A stretch of DNA of 64,000 nt from an uncultured Caryophanales bacterium (GTDB taxonomy: Bacteria > Bacillota_I > Bacilli_A > RF39 > UBA660): positions 62,001 through 126,000 of the forward strand of contig CAMOVZ010000003.1 in NCBI GenBank assembly GCA_946628045.1, given 5' to 3'. The notes under the pieces were generated by a model, which ran no database searches, was not told the origin of the DNA, and saw nothing but the letters and a program-made list of their open reading frames with translations. Of this stretch, positions 1 to 8,372 are shown one piece after another (the stretch's first letter is position 1; every line of letters begins with the position of its first letter). The translations under genes and the position numbers were made by a program.

Positions 1-773
1 TAGTTTTTTGAAATATCTAATAGTGTCTCTTCTGAAATTGTTCCTAGTTTAACTATTTCATCCAATATTTCATATTGATGAAAACCAAATCCTTCTTCTC
101 TACTATGTAAACTTAAATTATTAAGTCTTCCTGTTATAGTTTTATTGATAATTTGATATTTATTTCTAACTGGAAAATGTGCAAGTATTAATTTTTTTGT
201 TTTAGTTGGTTCTATATTTTCATTTGTTTCTAGATATTTTACAGTATGTGCTCCAATGCCTAATTGTATTCCTTTATTATATATAGTATCAGATATAATA
301 CATTTATAATTACCAGGTAATTCTTCATTATCTTCTCTATATGTATTTATCCTTTTAATAGTTGATAATTCATTATTATTGTCTTTTGAAGTTATAACAT
401 AATTTTTTAACCTATAGGAATAAAGTATATTTTTATTTAGTGAATTAATTATTTTTCTAGGATTATTTTTATTATTAGAAATAATAAATTCATCGGCATC
501 TAGAGAAAAGACAAAATCAGGATTATATTTCTTCATTGTATAATTCAATAATTCATTTTTTTTCAATAACTGATCAAAATATTGGCTTTCATCAACAAGT
601 ATATCTATATTATAGCCTTCATCTTTTAATTTATATAAAATATCTAATGTTGAATCATTACTACCATTATCAGATATAACTATACCATCTAATATATTCA
701 TATTATATCTAACAAAATCTTCTATGATATCTGATTCATCTTTTACGGTTGCAAATGCCCATATTTTTTTCAT
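1..773 (-). CDS. Family 2 glycosyltransferase (GT2_4-like), 3' end beyond window
   Basis: The reading frame is open from an ATG at 773 to the left window edge, so the C-terminus is missing. Its start MKKIWAFATVKDESDIIEDF is typical of the GT2_4 group (short GT-A glycosyltransferases that begin with a KDE motif). A later SLDADEF stretch supplies the DxD metal/nucleotide-sugar motif, and a further motif is LILAHFPVRNK. A GGGTGAT ribosome site precedes the ATG, and a TGTTATAAT extended -10 lies at 800-808. Expected role: transfer of a sugar to a cell-surface polysaccharide, cytoplasmic. The acceptor and sugar cannot be told from sequence. The divergent neighbour is also a polysaccharide gene. 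Confidence 0.8.
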   Translation of the reverse strand, partial: MKKIWAFATVKDESDIIEDFVRYNMNILDGIVISDNGSNDSTLDILYKLKDEGYNIDILVDESQYFDQLLKKNELLNYTMKKYNPDFVFSLDADEFIISNNKNNPRKIINSLNKNILYSYRLKNYVITSKDNNNELSTIKRINTYREDNEELPGNYKCIISDTIYNKGIQLGIGAHTVKYLETNENIEPTKTKKLILAHFPVRNKYQIINKTITGRLNNLSLHSREEGFGFHQYEILDEIVKLGTISEETLLDISKN

Positions 774-799
774 ATAATCACCCTATTATCACTGATAAA

Positions 800-808
800 A
801 TTATAACA
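800..808 (-). promoter_or_regulatory. Extended -10 (TGTTATAAT) of the truncated glycosyltransferase gene
   Basis: Reading the minus strand, TGTTATAAT lies 27 bases upstream of the ATG at 773. The same core string recurs at other promoters in the window. No convincing -35 is visible. Confidence 0.5.
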
Positions 809-822
809 TGTATATTTTTCAA

Positions 823-852
823 TTGCAATGAAACAAAATCATATGCTATACT
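823..852 (+). promoter_or_regulatory. Sigma-A type promoter for the TupA-like gene
   Basis: TTGCAA at 823-828 and TATACT at 847-852 are separated by 18 bases, with a TGC extension just before the -10. The predicted start near 859 leaves a short leader carrying the AGAGGTGA ribosome site. Confidence 0.65.
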
Positions 853-874
853 TCTATTGTAGAGGTGACTTATA

Positions 875-1795
875 ATGTTTCATTTAGGTATACGTACAAA
901 CATAAAAAAAGCAAAAGAAAAACTTCATTATAAAAAAATAATTTGGGAACATAACTTTGACTATTATATGCCAAAAAAATACACTCATAAAAAATTTTAT
1001 AAAAAAACATTTGGTAAAAATTTAAACATTAGAAATCCTATCGATTTCAATGAAAAACTTCAATATCTTATGATATATAAAATAGGAAAAAAAGAAGGAT
1101 ATCTATCAGATAAAATTAAAGTCAAAGAGTATATTAAAAATAAAAATATAAAAGGTTTATTTGTACCTAAAACTTTAAAAATATATAAATCGGTAGACGA
1201 TATTAATATAAATGAATTACCTGATAAATTTGTATTGAAATGTAATCATGCATCTGGTGATGTTATTATTTGTAACAACAAAAAAGAATTTAATATAAAC
1301 GAATATAAACCTATAATTAAGGCTACATTAAATAAAAATTTTGCTAAAAAGATGTATGAATATCATTATGGTTATATTAAACCTTGTTGCTATGCCGAGG
1401 AATATTTAGAGGACTCTCTTCATCATAAAAATCCTATCGATTATAAAATATATTGTAGTATGGGAAAAGCAAAATCTATTTTAGTTTGTTCTGAAAGAGA
1501 TACAGGCCTTAAACTTAGTGAATATGATACTAATTGGAAGAAAATGAATTGTGTTAAACATGAGTATGAACCTAAAAAAGACATTCCTAAACCAAAAAAG
1601 TTAAAAGACATAATAAGAATTGCAGAAGAATTATCAGCTGATATTCCCTTTGTTAGAGTAGACTTATATGAGATTAAAGATAAAATATATTTTGGAGAAT
1701 TTACTTTTACTCCAGCTGCTGGTACATGTTATTATTACACGGATGATGGAATGAAATTACATGGTGACTATATTAATTTAGATTTATACAAATAA
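875..1795 (+). CDS. TupA-like ATP-grasp protein (cell-surface polymer modification)
   Basis: The 306-residue protein matches the TupA-like ATP-grasp family, named after a teichuronopeptide biosynthesis protein and common in capsule and O-antigen loci. Seen in the sequence are the family's KFVLKCNHASGD segment (about residues 116-127), a DYKIYCSMGKA strand, and a C-terminal PFVRVDLYEIKDKIYFGEFT segment holding the acidic metal ligands of ATP-grasp enzymes. By family, it would ligate an amino acid or similar group to a surface glycan; the substrate is unknown. It has its own promoter, stands divergent to a glycosyltransferase and convergent to rmlB. An AGAGGTGA ribosome site fixes the start. 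Confidence 0.8.
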   Translation: MFHLGIRTNIKKAKEKLHYKKIIWEHNFDYYMPKKYTHKKFYKKTFGKNLNIRNPIDFNEKLQYLMIYKIGKKEGYLSDKIKVKEYIKNKNIKGLFVPKTLKIYKSVDDININELPDKFVLKCNHASGDVIICNNKKEFNINEYKPIIKATLNKNFAKKMYEYHYGYIKPCCYAEEYLEDSLHHKNPIDYKIYCSMGKAKSILVCSERDTGLKLSEYDTNWKKMNCVKHEYEPKKDIPKPKKLKDIIRIAEELSADIPFVRVDLYEIKDKIYFGEFTFTPAAGTCYYYTDDGMKLHGDYINLDLYK

Positions 1796-1797
1796 AA

Positions 1798-1824
1798 AAG
1801 AAGCTTAATCTTTATAAGCTTCTT
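1798..1824. terminator. Bidirectional terminator between TupA-like gene and rmlB
   Basis: A 10-base stem (AAGAAGCTTA / TAAGCTTCTT, 7-base loop) is followed by a T run in both directions. It overlaps the last codons of rmlB. Confidence 0.8.
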
Positions 1825-2809
1825 TATATTTTCCAGATAAGATATCTTCTACCCAATCTTGGTTATTTAGATACCAATCAATTGTTTCTTTTATTCCATC
1901 TTCAAAGTTATAAGTTCTAGTCCATCCTAATTCTTTTTCTACTTTAGATGAATCAATTGCATATCTTAGGTCATGTCCTTTTCTATCTGTTACAAATTCT
2001 ATTAAGTCTTCACTCTTGCCTAATTGTTTTAAAATGGTTTTAACTACTGTAAGATTTGTTCTTTCAGAGTGGCCTCCTAAGTTATAAACTTCTCCTACTT
2101 TACCATTTCTAACTATTAAATCTACACCTACATTATGATCATGTACATGGATCCAATCTCTTACGTTTTCTCCTGTTCCATAAACTGGAACTTTTTCGTC
2201 TCTCATAGCTTTAGAGAAAATTACTGGAATTAATTTTTCTGGAAATTGGTATGGACCATAGTTATTTGAACATCTAGAAATTGTAGTTGGAAGACCGAAT
2301 GTTCTATGGTATGCACCTACTAAAAGATCTGCTCCTGCTTTAGATGATGAATATGGACTAGATGTATGAATTGGAGTATCTTCTGTAAATAATAAGTCTG
2401 GTCTATCAAGTGGTAAATCTCCATATACTTCATCTGTAGATACTTGATGGTATCTTTTAACTCCATATTTAAGTGAAGCATCCATCAACACTTGTGTACC
2501 AATTATATTTGTAGTTAGGAATATTCCTGGATTTTTAATTGAATTATCAACATGGCTCTCTGCAGCAAAGTTAATTACTACATCAAACTTTTCATCATTA
2601 AATAATTTATCAACTAATTCTCTATCAGTAATATCTCCATGTACAAACTTAAAATTAGGTTTGTCTTCTAAAGATTTTATATTATTATAATTCCCTGCAT
2701 AAGTTAAGGCATCTAAACATACAAATTCATCTTCAGGATATTTATTAACTACATAATGACAATAGTTACTTCCAATGAATCCTGCTCCACCTGTAATTAA
2801 AAATTTCAT
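1805..2809 (-). CDS. rmlB: dTDP-glucose 4,6-dehydratase
   Basis: Second step of dTDP-L-rhamnose synthesis: NAD-dependent conversion of dTDP-glucose to the 4-keto-6-deoxy sugar in the cytoplasm. The 334-residue length is normal. Seen: the Rossmann motif GGAGFIGSN near the N-terminus, the active-site STDEVYGD (with the catalytic Thr-Asp-Glu), and YSSSK carrying the Tyr/Lys pair of extended short-chain dehydrogenases. It is the last gene of the operon glycosyltransferase-rmlA-rmlCD-rmlB, 13 bases after the fused gene, and ends in a shared terminator. AGGAGA precedes the start. Confidence 0.97.
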   Translation of the reverse strand: MKFLITGGAGFIGSNYCHYVVNKYPEDEFVCLDALTYAGNYNNIKSLEDKPNFKFVHGDITDRELVDKLFNDEKFDVVINFAAESHVDNSIKNPGIFLTTNIIGTQVLMDASLKYGVKRYHQVSTDEVYGDLPLDRPDLLFTEDTPIHTSSPYSSSKAGADLLVGAYHRTFGLPTTISRCSNNYGPYQFPEKLIPVIFSKAMRDEKVPVYGTGENVRDWIHVHDHNVGVDLIVRNGKVGEVYNLGGHSERTNLTVVKTILKQLGKSEDLIEFVTDRKGHDLRYAIDSSKVEKELGWTRTYNFEDGIKETIDWYLNNQDWVEDILSGKYKEAYKD

Positions 2810-2822
2810 ATTATTCTCCTTT

Positions 2823-4337
2823 TTATTTAATATTTTCTAAGAACCATTTTTTAGATTTTTGTAATTCTTTACAATACCTATCAGTAGCATCTTGCCATGA
2901 TGGTAATCTATAGAATTCTTCTTCTAATTTAGATTTATCTAATTTAGAGTTTCTTGGACGATATGCAATTTTAGACATATCTTTTCCTTCATAGTATTGT
3001 TCAGTTGTAACTGGTTTAATTATTGTATCTTTACCATTACTCTTCATAATATAATCAGCAAATTCAGCCCATGAACAATATCCTTCATTATTTACATGAT
3101 ATGTTCCATATTTATCTGTATGAGCCATTTCTACTAATAGTTTTGCTAAATCTACTGTATAAGTAGGTGAACCTATTTGATCATTTACTACAGTAAGTTC
3201 TTTATGGTTATCTGCTAGTTTTAACATTGTTTTGATGAAGTTATTTCCATTTACACCGAATACCCATGAGATTCTAGTAATAAAATGATTTGGATTTCTT
3301 CTAACTTCTTCTTCACCTTGATATTTAGTTAAACCATATACACTCTTTGGATTTGGTGTATCATCTTCTTTATATAATTCATCTAATGGTTTTTCTCCAT
3401 CAAATACATAGTCAGTTGACATATAAATTAATTTAGCTCCTACTTCGATTGAAGCATCTGCGATATTTTTAGTTCCTACTACATTAACATTTGTACAGGC
3501 ATCAACTAACTCTTCTGCTTTATCTACTGCAGTCCATGCAGCACAATGGAATATTACATCTGGCTTATATGCTTTAACAATCTTCATTACTTGATCTTTA
3601 TCAGTGATATCCATTTCATCTTTATCAATAGCTAGAATATCATATTCTCCTCTTTCATGAAGTTCACGAACTATGTCATATCCTAATTGACCATTAACAC
3701 CTGTTACTAGGTATCTTCTTGGTTCTCTTACAAATTGTAAATCACTTTCAGCAAGTGTTTTATGTTTTTGATCTTTTTCACTTAATAATGGTTTATCAAT
3801 ACCATATTTTTTAAATATTTCATCCCATGGAATATTTATTTCAGGATCATTCCAAGGAATACCTCCATCTAATCTTGGATAATATTTATTATCTACCATG
3901 TAGTTAAATGTTGCATCATCTGTTAGGGCAACAAATCCATGAGCATAACCACGTGGTACATATAACATTCTTCCATTTTCTGGAGTTAATTCTACATATG
4001 TATATTGTTTATAAGTTGGTGAATCTTTTCTAACATCTACTACTACATCTAAAACAGCACCATGTGTACAGCTTACTACTTTTGCTTGACAGTATGGATC
4101 TTTTTGAAAATGTAATCCTCTTACTGTTCCTTTAGCACTTAGTGATTCACTTTTTTGATGAAAATTCTTAAATCCTAACTTTTCTAATTGAGCTACTGTT
4201 ACTGACGTAAAATAACCTCTATCGTCCCCAAATCTATTCTCTTCAATAATATAACAATCTTCTAGATTTGTTTTAATTATGTTTGATTTAAAATCAATAC
4301 ATTTTTCTTCTTCTCTACCTTGTTCAAAATTATTCAT
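2823..4337 (-). CDS. Fused dTDP-4-dehydrorhamnose 3,5-epimerase / dTDP-4-dehydrorhamnose reductase (RmlC-RmlD)
   Basis: One 504-residue protein carries the last two steps of dTDP-rhamnose synthesis. Roughly residues 15-195 are RmlC: DDRGYFTS, the catalytic-His segment VRGLHFQKDP, VDVRKDSPT and YVPRGYAHGF. Residues about 205-504 are RmlD: the Rossmann motif VTGVNGQLGYD, the STDYVFDG strand and the YGLTKYQGE catalytic Tyr/Lys. These are normally separate proteins. The upstream ATG at 4364 is unlikely: AAGGAGA lies between it and the ATG at 4337, 7 bases before the latter, so 4337 is chosen. This start sits 13 bases after the rmlA stop. Confidence 0.93.
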   Translation of the reverse strand: MNNFEQGREEEKCIDFKSNIIKTNLEDCYIIEENRFGDDRGYFTSVTVAQLEKLGFKNFHQKSESLSAKGTVRGLHFQKDPYCQAKVVSCTHGAVLDVVVDVRKDSPTYKQYTYVELTPENGRMLYVPRGYAHGFVALTDDATFNYMVDNKYYPRLDGGIPWNDPEINIPWDEIFKKYGIDKPLLSEKDQKHKTLAESDLQFVREPRRYLVTGVNGQLGYDIVRELHERGEYDILAIDKDEMDITDKDQVMKIVKAYKPDVIFHCAAWTAVDKAEELVDACTNVNVVGTKNIADASIEVGAKLIYMSTDYVFDGEKPLDELYKEDDTPNPKSVYGLTKYQGEEEVRRNPNHFITRISWVFGVNGNNFIKTMLKLADNHKELTVVNDQIGSPTYTVDLAKLLVEMAHTDKYGTYHVNNEGYCSWAEFADYIMKSNGKDTIIKPVTTEQYYEGKDMSKIAYRPRNSKLDKSKLEEEFYRLPSWQDATDRYCKELQKSKKWFLENIK

Positions 4338-4350
4338 AATTATCTCCTTA

Positions 4351-5238
4351 TTATTTTGTTTCATCTACTACTGTTTGTAGGTATCTTCCATATGAATTTT
4401 TTCTTAATATTTCAGCTCTTTTTTGTAATTGTTCTTTAGTTATCCAATTCTTATAATAAGCAATTTGTTCTGGGCAACAAATTACTTTGTCTTTATTCTT
4501 TTCTATACTTTTAATCATTAAAGCAGCATCCATCATACTATCAAATGTACCTGTATCGAACCATGTGAATTCTTCTCCTAATAGTTCACCTTTTAGTTTA
4601 TCTTCTTTTAGATACATATCATTAAGAGTAGTAATTTCTAATTCTCCTCTTGCAGATGGTTTTATTTCTTTTGCTTTTTTGCTTACCCCTTTAGGATAAA
4701 AATAAAGTCCTGTAATAGCATAATTTGATTTTGGATGTTCTGGTTTCTCTTCTACAGAAATTACATAAGTACCTGATTCAGATTCTTCTATTTCCATAAT
4801 ACCAAATCTTTCTGGATCTTTTACTTGATTACCAAATATAGTAGCAAAACCATTTTCAGCATTCTTCTTAGCTTTTTCTAAAGAGACATTAAATCCATTA
4901 CCATAGAATATATTATCTCCTAGTACCATAGCACAAGTGTCATCACCTATAAAGTCTTCTCCTAAAATAAATGCTTGAGCTAATCCATCTGGGGATGGTT
5001 GAACTACATATGAAATATTAATTCCAAATTCTTTTCCATCTTTTAATAGTTTTTTAAATTGTGGTTGATCATCTGGTGTAGTAATTACTAAGATATCTTT
5101 AATACCTGCTAACATTAAAGTAGCTAATGGATAATAAATCATTGGTTTATCATATATAGGTACTAATTGTTTACTAACACCTTCAGTGATTGGGTAAAGT
5201 CTTGTTCCAGACCCTCCTGCTAATATAATTCCTTTCAT
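4351..5238 (-). CDS. rmlA: Glucose-1-phosphate thymidylyltransferase
   Basis: First committed step of dTDP-rhamnose synthesis: dTTP plus glucose-1-phosphate gives dTDP-glucose. The 295 residues are of normal length. The N-terminus has the nucleotidyltransferase signature GGSGTRLYPIT followed by the KQLVPIYDKPMIYYPL strand, and the metal-binding region reads VLGDNIFYGNG. A C-terminal FTWFDTGTFDSM segment is typical of RmlA. The ribosome site AGGAGG is formed by the last two Arg codons (AGG AGG) of the upstream glycosyltransferase gene, implying tight translational coupling. Confidence 0.97.
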   Translation of the reverse strand: MKGIILAGGSGTRLYPITEGVSKQLVPIYDKPMIYYPLATLMLAGIKDILVITTPDDQPQFKKLLKDGKEFGINISYVVQPSPDGLAQAFILGEDFIGDDTCAMVLGDNIFYGNGFNVSLEKAKKNAENGFATIFGNQVKDPERFGIMEIEESESGTYVISVEEKPEHPKSNYAITGLYFYPKGVSKKAKEIKPSARGELEITTLNDMYLKEDKLKGELLGEEFTWFDTGTFDSMMDAALMIKSIEKNKDKVICCPEQIAYYKNWITKEQLQKRAEILRKNSYGRYLQTVVDETK

Positions 5239-5239
5239 A

Positions 5240-6094
5240 CTACCTCCTTATTAGACTTGCTATAAATAATAATCCTCTATAGAAGTAATCTGTTATATAT
5301 AGAAGTCCCATTTGAATAAAATTTGCTTTTTGATAAGTTTTACAGTAATATCTTTGACTTTGTTTTAAAGTTTTTTGTTTCTTTAATTTCTTAATACTTT
5401 TGTCAATAGATACTGAATGATCATGGAAAATAACTACTTTGTTGTCTATTACTTCTTTTTTATTTTTATCCATTACTTTCTTTGCAAATATCTGTTCTTC
5501 ATAATATAAAAATGTGGTTTCGTCAAAATAATTATTTTCCTCTAGAAATTTACTATCTACTAAGAAGAAACAACCTGATACTACATCTACATAAGTTATA
5601 TCAGTTTTATAATCTTCTTCTTTATAAGGTAGAAATTTCTTTTTTAAATAACGGCTCAAAAGCGGGATATTAAAAAGTATTTCTTTATTAGTTGATGGTA
5701 AGTGCCATCCCCTGTTTAAAACACCATGTTCATCAACTGTAGGTCCTACTACTACAATATCCTTATCAATATCTGATGAAAGTTTTTTTAAGTCTTCCTC
5801 ACCTTTAATGATGATATCTGAGTTGGAGAATATAATATTACATTCACCTACTTTTTTAATTAAGCATTTAGCACCCACATTTAACCCTGAAGCAAAATGT
5901 CTACTACTATTTTTAATTATAGTGATTCGGTTACTTTCAAACTCTTTCAACTTGTCAAAAGAATCATCGGTTGAGTTATTGTCTACTACAACAATTTCTT
6001 TCAAACATTTATAGTCTTTTACATTATTAAGCAAACGACTAGTCATTTGAAAATCATTATAATTTACAATTACCATTCCTAACTTCTTTTGCAT
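5240..6094 (-). CDS. Family 2 glycosyltransferase, probable rhamnosyltransferase
   Basis: The protein is 284 residues from the ATG at 6094. It has a GT-A fold signature: GMVIVNYNDF, IVVVDNNSTDDS, FSNSDI (in place of DxD) and DVVSGCFFLV. The layout resembles WbbL-type rhamnosyltransferases, and it is the first gene of the rhamnose operon, so use of dTDP-rhamnose is a reasonable inference. A longer frame starts at 6151, but that ATG lies inside a transcription terminator and upstream of the predicted -10, so it is rejected. The C-terminus ends in two hydrophobic stretches that may tether the enzyme to the membrane. Confidence 0.85.
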   Translation of the reverse strand: MQKKLGMVIVNYNDFQMTSRLLNNVKDYKCLKEIVVVDNNSTDDSFDKLKEFESNRITIIKNSSRHFASGLNVGAKCLIKKVGECNIIFSNSDIIIKGEEDLKKLSSDIDKDIVVVGPTVDEHGVLNRGWHLPSTNKEILFNIPLLSRYLKKKFLPYKEEDYKTDITYVDVVSGCFFLVDSKFLEENNYFDETTFLYYEEQIFAKKVMDKNKKEVIDNKVVIFHDHSVSIDKSIKKLKKQKTLKQSQRYYCKTYQKANFIQMGLLYITDYFYRGLLFIASLIRR

Positions 6095-6122
6095 AATATA
6101 TTTCTCGCTTTCATCATAATTT

Positions 6123-6151
6123 ATTATAAAACAAATAAAAAAATAAGACAA
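6123..6151 (-). promoter_or_regulatory. Promoter of the rhamnose operon, -35 inside a terminator stem
   Basis: On the minus strand, TTGTCT (6146-6151) and TATAAT (6123-6128) are separated by 17 bases. The -35 is part of the hairpin that ends the upstream lysozyme gene. Confidence 0.7.
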
Positions 6152-6168
6152 CCCTAGTTGTCTTATTT
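6141..6168 (-). terminator. Terminator of the GH25 lysozyme gene
   Basis: A perfect 12-base stem (AAATAAGACAAC / GTTGTCTTATTT, 4-base loop) is followed by a T tract on the minus strand, starting just after the stop codon at 6172. Confidence 0.88.
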
Positions 6169-6171
6169 TAT

Positions 6172-8286
6172 TTAACGAAATAGTACACTTACATCGGTTC
6201 CACCTTGGATACCAGGAATATATTCAGTACTTGAATATTGCCACATTCTATAACTTCCAGTATATGTTACATAATGATAATATTGGGCTATCCAATCTAT
6301 TTGATTTCTCATATATGGGGTATTTAATGCAGTATTAGCATATGAAGTATAAGTATATAGTTTTGTTAGTGAACCATATCCTTTATTATTCATTGTATCC
6401 ATATATCCTCTAACTACTTCTGTATATTCATCTGGTCCCATTGTTTGAGTTACTTTATTACTTTCTAAATCAAAATATATACCTAATGTTGGATTCATAT
6501 CATATTTTTTTATTTCATCTATTGTATAGTTTGCGTATAAAACACCTTCATCATAGTTTTCTGCATAACTATAGATATAAACACCATAAGGTATTCCTAA
6601 TCTTTTTACTTCAGCTATATTTCTAGCTAGTTTAGAATCTTCATACACACATCCAGCTGATATACGTAGAATAGCTCCATCTACTTTTCCTTCTTTTACT
6701 ACTCTATCCCAATCTATATCATTTTGATATGAAGATACATCAATAACTTTTCTTACATTTTTACCTATCATATGTCCTAATGAATTGAAGAAATATTTTT
6801 CTCCAGCTATCATAGTCCAATCATCAGCCATTCTTCCATCTTCAAAATAATAATATGTCTTACCATCTTTATTAATGAAATTACTTTTCATAGCCCCTGT
6901 AGCTTCATTAAAGAAATATTTTACTCCATCAATATCATAGTAACCTTTTACCATTTTTCCATTGTCATCATAATATACTATTTTATTTTCTTCAGCTATT
7001 GTTTGGAAACCTTTTTTCATAGCTCCTGTTTGATTATCGAATAGATACCAATTACCATCTATATATTGTTGTCCATATTTCATTCTACCTAAAGAATCAT
7101 AATATACTGTTTTATTTTGATCTTCAATATATTGAAATCCTGTTTTAGCTATATCATTTTCTAATAAATACCAATTACCTAGTATAAATTGTTGTCCTGT
7201 TCCTTTTACTTGTTTTCCTTCTTTATCAAATACATATACTTTTCCATCTACATTAACTGGTCCTGTAGTTATTTTTCCATTTGTTTTATTAAAATAGTAT
7301 TTATTTCCATCAATTTCTTGTAGACCATATAGCATTTTACCTTCATTACTATAATATACTGTTTTATTTTGATTACTTATATATTTAAATCCTATTACCA
7401 TAGCACCTGTTGTTTCTTCAAAATAATACCATGCTCCATCTATTGCTTTTTCACCTACAAGCATTTTTCCATTTGATTTATCAAAATAATATGTATTTCC
7501 ATTTATTTCTTGTAGACCATATAGCATATATCCAAATTCATTATAATATACTGTCTTATTTAAATTCTTTATATATTGGAATGAGTTTTTTACCATTCCA
7601 TTTTCTCCAAAATAACTCCAATGTCCATTTAGACATTTTTCTCCTATGAACATTTTTCCTGTTGAGTTATCAAAGATATATGTATTTCCATTTATTTCTT
7701 GTTGACCATATAGCATATATCCAGATTCATTATAATATACTGTCTTATTTAAATTCTTTATATATTGGAATGAATTTTTTACCATTCCATTTTCTCCAAA
7801 ATAACTCCAATGTCCATTTAGGTGTTTTTCTCCTATGAACATTTTTCCTGTTGAGTTATCAAAGATATATGTATTTCCATTTATTTCTTGTTGACCATAT
7901 AGCATATATCCAGATTCATTATAATATACTGTCTTATTTAAATTCTTTATATATTGGAATGAATTTTTTACCATTCCATTTTCTCCAAAATAACTCCAAT
8001 GTCCATTTAGGTGTTTTTCTCCTATGAACATTTTTCCTGTTGAGTTATCAAAGATATATGTATTTCCATTTATTTCTTGTTGACCATATAACATATGTCC
8101 AGATTCATCATAATATACTGTCTTATTTTGATCACTTATATACTGAAACCCTGTTAACATCTCATTGTTTTCATTATATAAATACCAATAGCCATTTTCA
8201 AATTTTTCTATTGTTTTTGCATTTACCATGATCGGAGTAATAATCATAAACATAATTATTATAAATATTATATTCTTTCTTTTCAT
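6172..8286 (-). CDS. Secreted GH25 lysozyme with cell-wall-binding repeats
   Basis: 704 residues. A signal peptide ends near MVNA|KTIE. Residues about 25-515 are tandem choline/glucan-binding-like repeats built on a G-W/Y-YYF pattern (GYWYLYNE, GKMFIGEK, KTVYYNES). Residues about 516-704 are a glycoside hydrolase family 25 muramidase: VIDVSSYQNDIDW gives the first catalytic Asp and YFDLES the Asp-x-Glu pair, followed by WIAQYY and MWQYSS. It should cleave the MurNAc-GlcNAc bond of peptidoglycan while anchored to wall polymers, so it is likely an autolysin. It has its own promoter and terminator between two polysaccharide operons. Confidence 0.93.
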   Translation of the reverse strand: MKRKNIIFIIIMFMIITPIMVNAKTIEKFENGYWYLYNENNEMLTGFQYISDQNKTVYYDESGHMLYGQQEINGNTYIFDNSTGKMFIGEKHLNGHWSYFGENGMVKNSFQYIKNLNKTVYYNESGYMLYGQQEINGNTYIFDNSTGKMFIGEKHLNGHWSYFGENGMVKNSFQYIKNLNKTVYYNESGYMLYGQQEINGNTYIFDNSTGKMFIGEKCLNGHWSYFGENGMVKNSFQYIKNLNKTVYYNEFGYMLYGLQEINGNTYYFDKSNGKMLVGEKAIDGAWYYFEETTGAMVIGFKYISNQNKTVYYSNEGKMLYGLQEIDGNKYYFNKTNGKITTGPVNVDGKVYVFDKEGKQVKGTGQQFILGNWYLLENDIAKTGFQYIEDQNKTVYYDSLGRMKYGQQYIDGNWYLFDNQTGAMKKGFQTIAEENKIVYYDDNGKMVKGYYDIDGVKYFFNEATGAMKSNFINKDGKTYYYFEDGRMADDWTMIAGEKYFFNSLGHMIGKNVRKVIDVSSYQNDIDWDRVVKEGKVDGAILRISAGCVYEDSKLARNIAEVKRLGIPYGVYIYSYAENYDEGVLYANYTIDEIKKYDMNPTLGIYFDLESNKVTQTMGPDEYTEVVRGYMDTMNNKGYGSLTKLYTYTSYANTALNTPYMRNQIDWIAQYYHYVTYTGSYRMWQYSSTEYIPGIQGGTDVSVLFR
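7470..8110 (-). repeat. 189-bp near-identical tandem repeats in the lysozyme gene
   Basis: The string GTTGAGTTATC recurs at 7661, 7850 and 8039, an exact period of 189 bases (63 residues). The two complete units between these points are almost identical at DNA level. Flanking units on both sides are more diverged. Such a block is prone to copy-number change by recombination. Confidence 0.93.
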
Positions 8287-8314
8287 ATTATTCTCCTTTC
8301 TATTTCTTGACTTT

Positions 8315-8344
8315 ATTATATTATAAAATTCATATATTTTACAA
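8315..8344 (-). promoter_or_regulatory. Promoter of the lysozyme gene
   Basis: Minus strand: TTGTAA (8339-8344), 18-base spacer, TATAAT (8315-8320). A second overlapping TATAAT at 8320-8325 would give a 13-base spacer and is less likely. Confidence 0.55.
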
Positions 8345-8346
8345 TA

Positions 8347-8372
8347 AAAATAGACAACTTTGTTGTCTATTT
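8347..8372 (-). terminator. Terminator of the five-gene envelope operon
   Basis: An 11-base stem (AAATAGACAAC / GTTGTCTATTT) with a 3-base loop and a T-rich tail, overlapping the stop of the last gene. Confidence 0.85.

Noticed and set aside
4338..4364. Longer start for the RmlC-RmlD fusion
   Set aside because: The ATG at 4364 lies inside the rmlA coding end and upstream of the AAGGAGA that serves the ATG at 4337.
6095..6151. Longer start for the rhamnose-operon glycosyltransferase
   Set aside because: It would begin inside the lysozyme terminator stem and upstream of the predicted transcription start.
7470..8110. Repeats in the lysozyme gene as a CRISPR array
   Set aside because: The units are 189 bases, contiguous and in frame, and encode wall-binding modules; there are no spacers and no cas genes.
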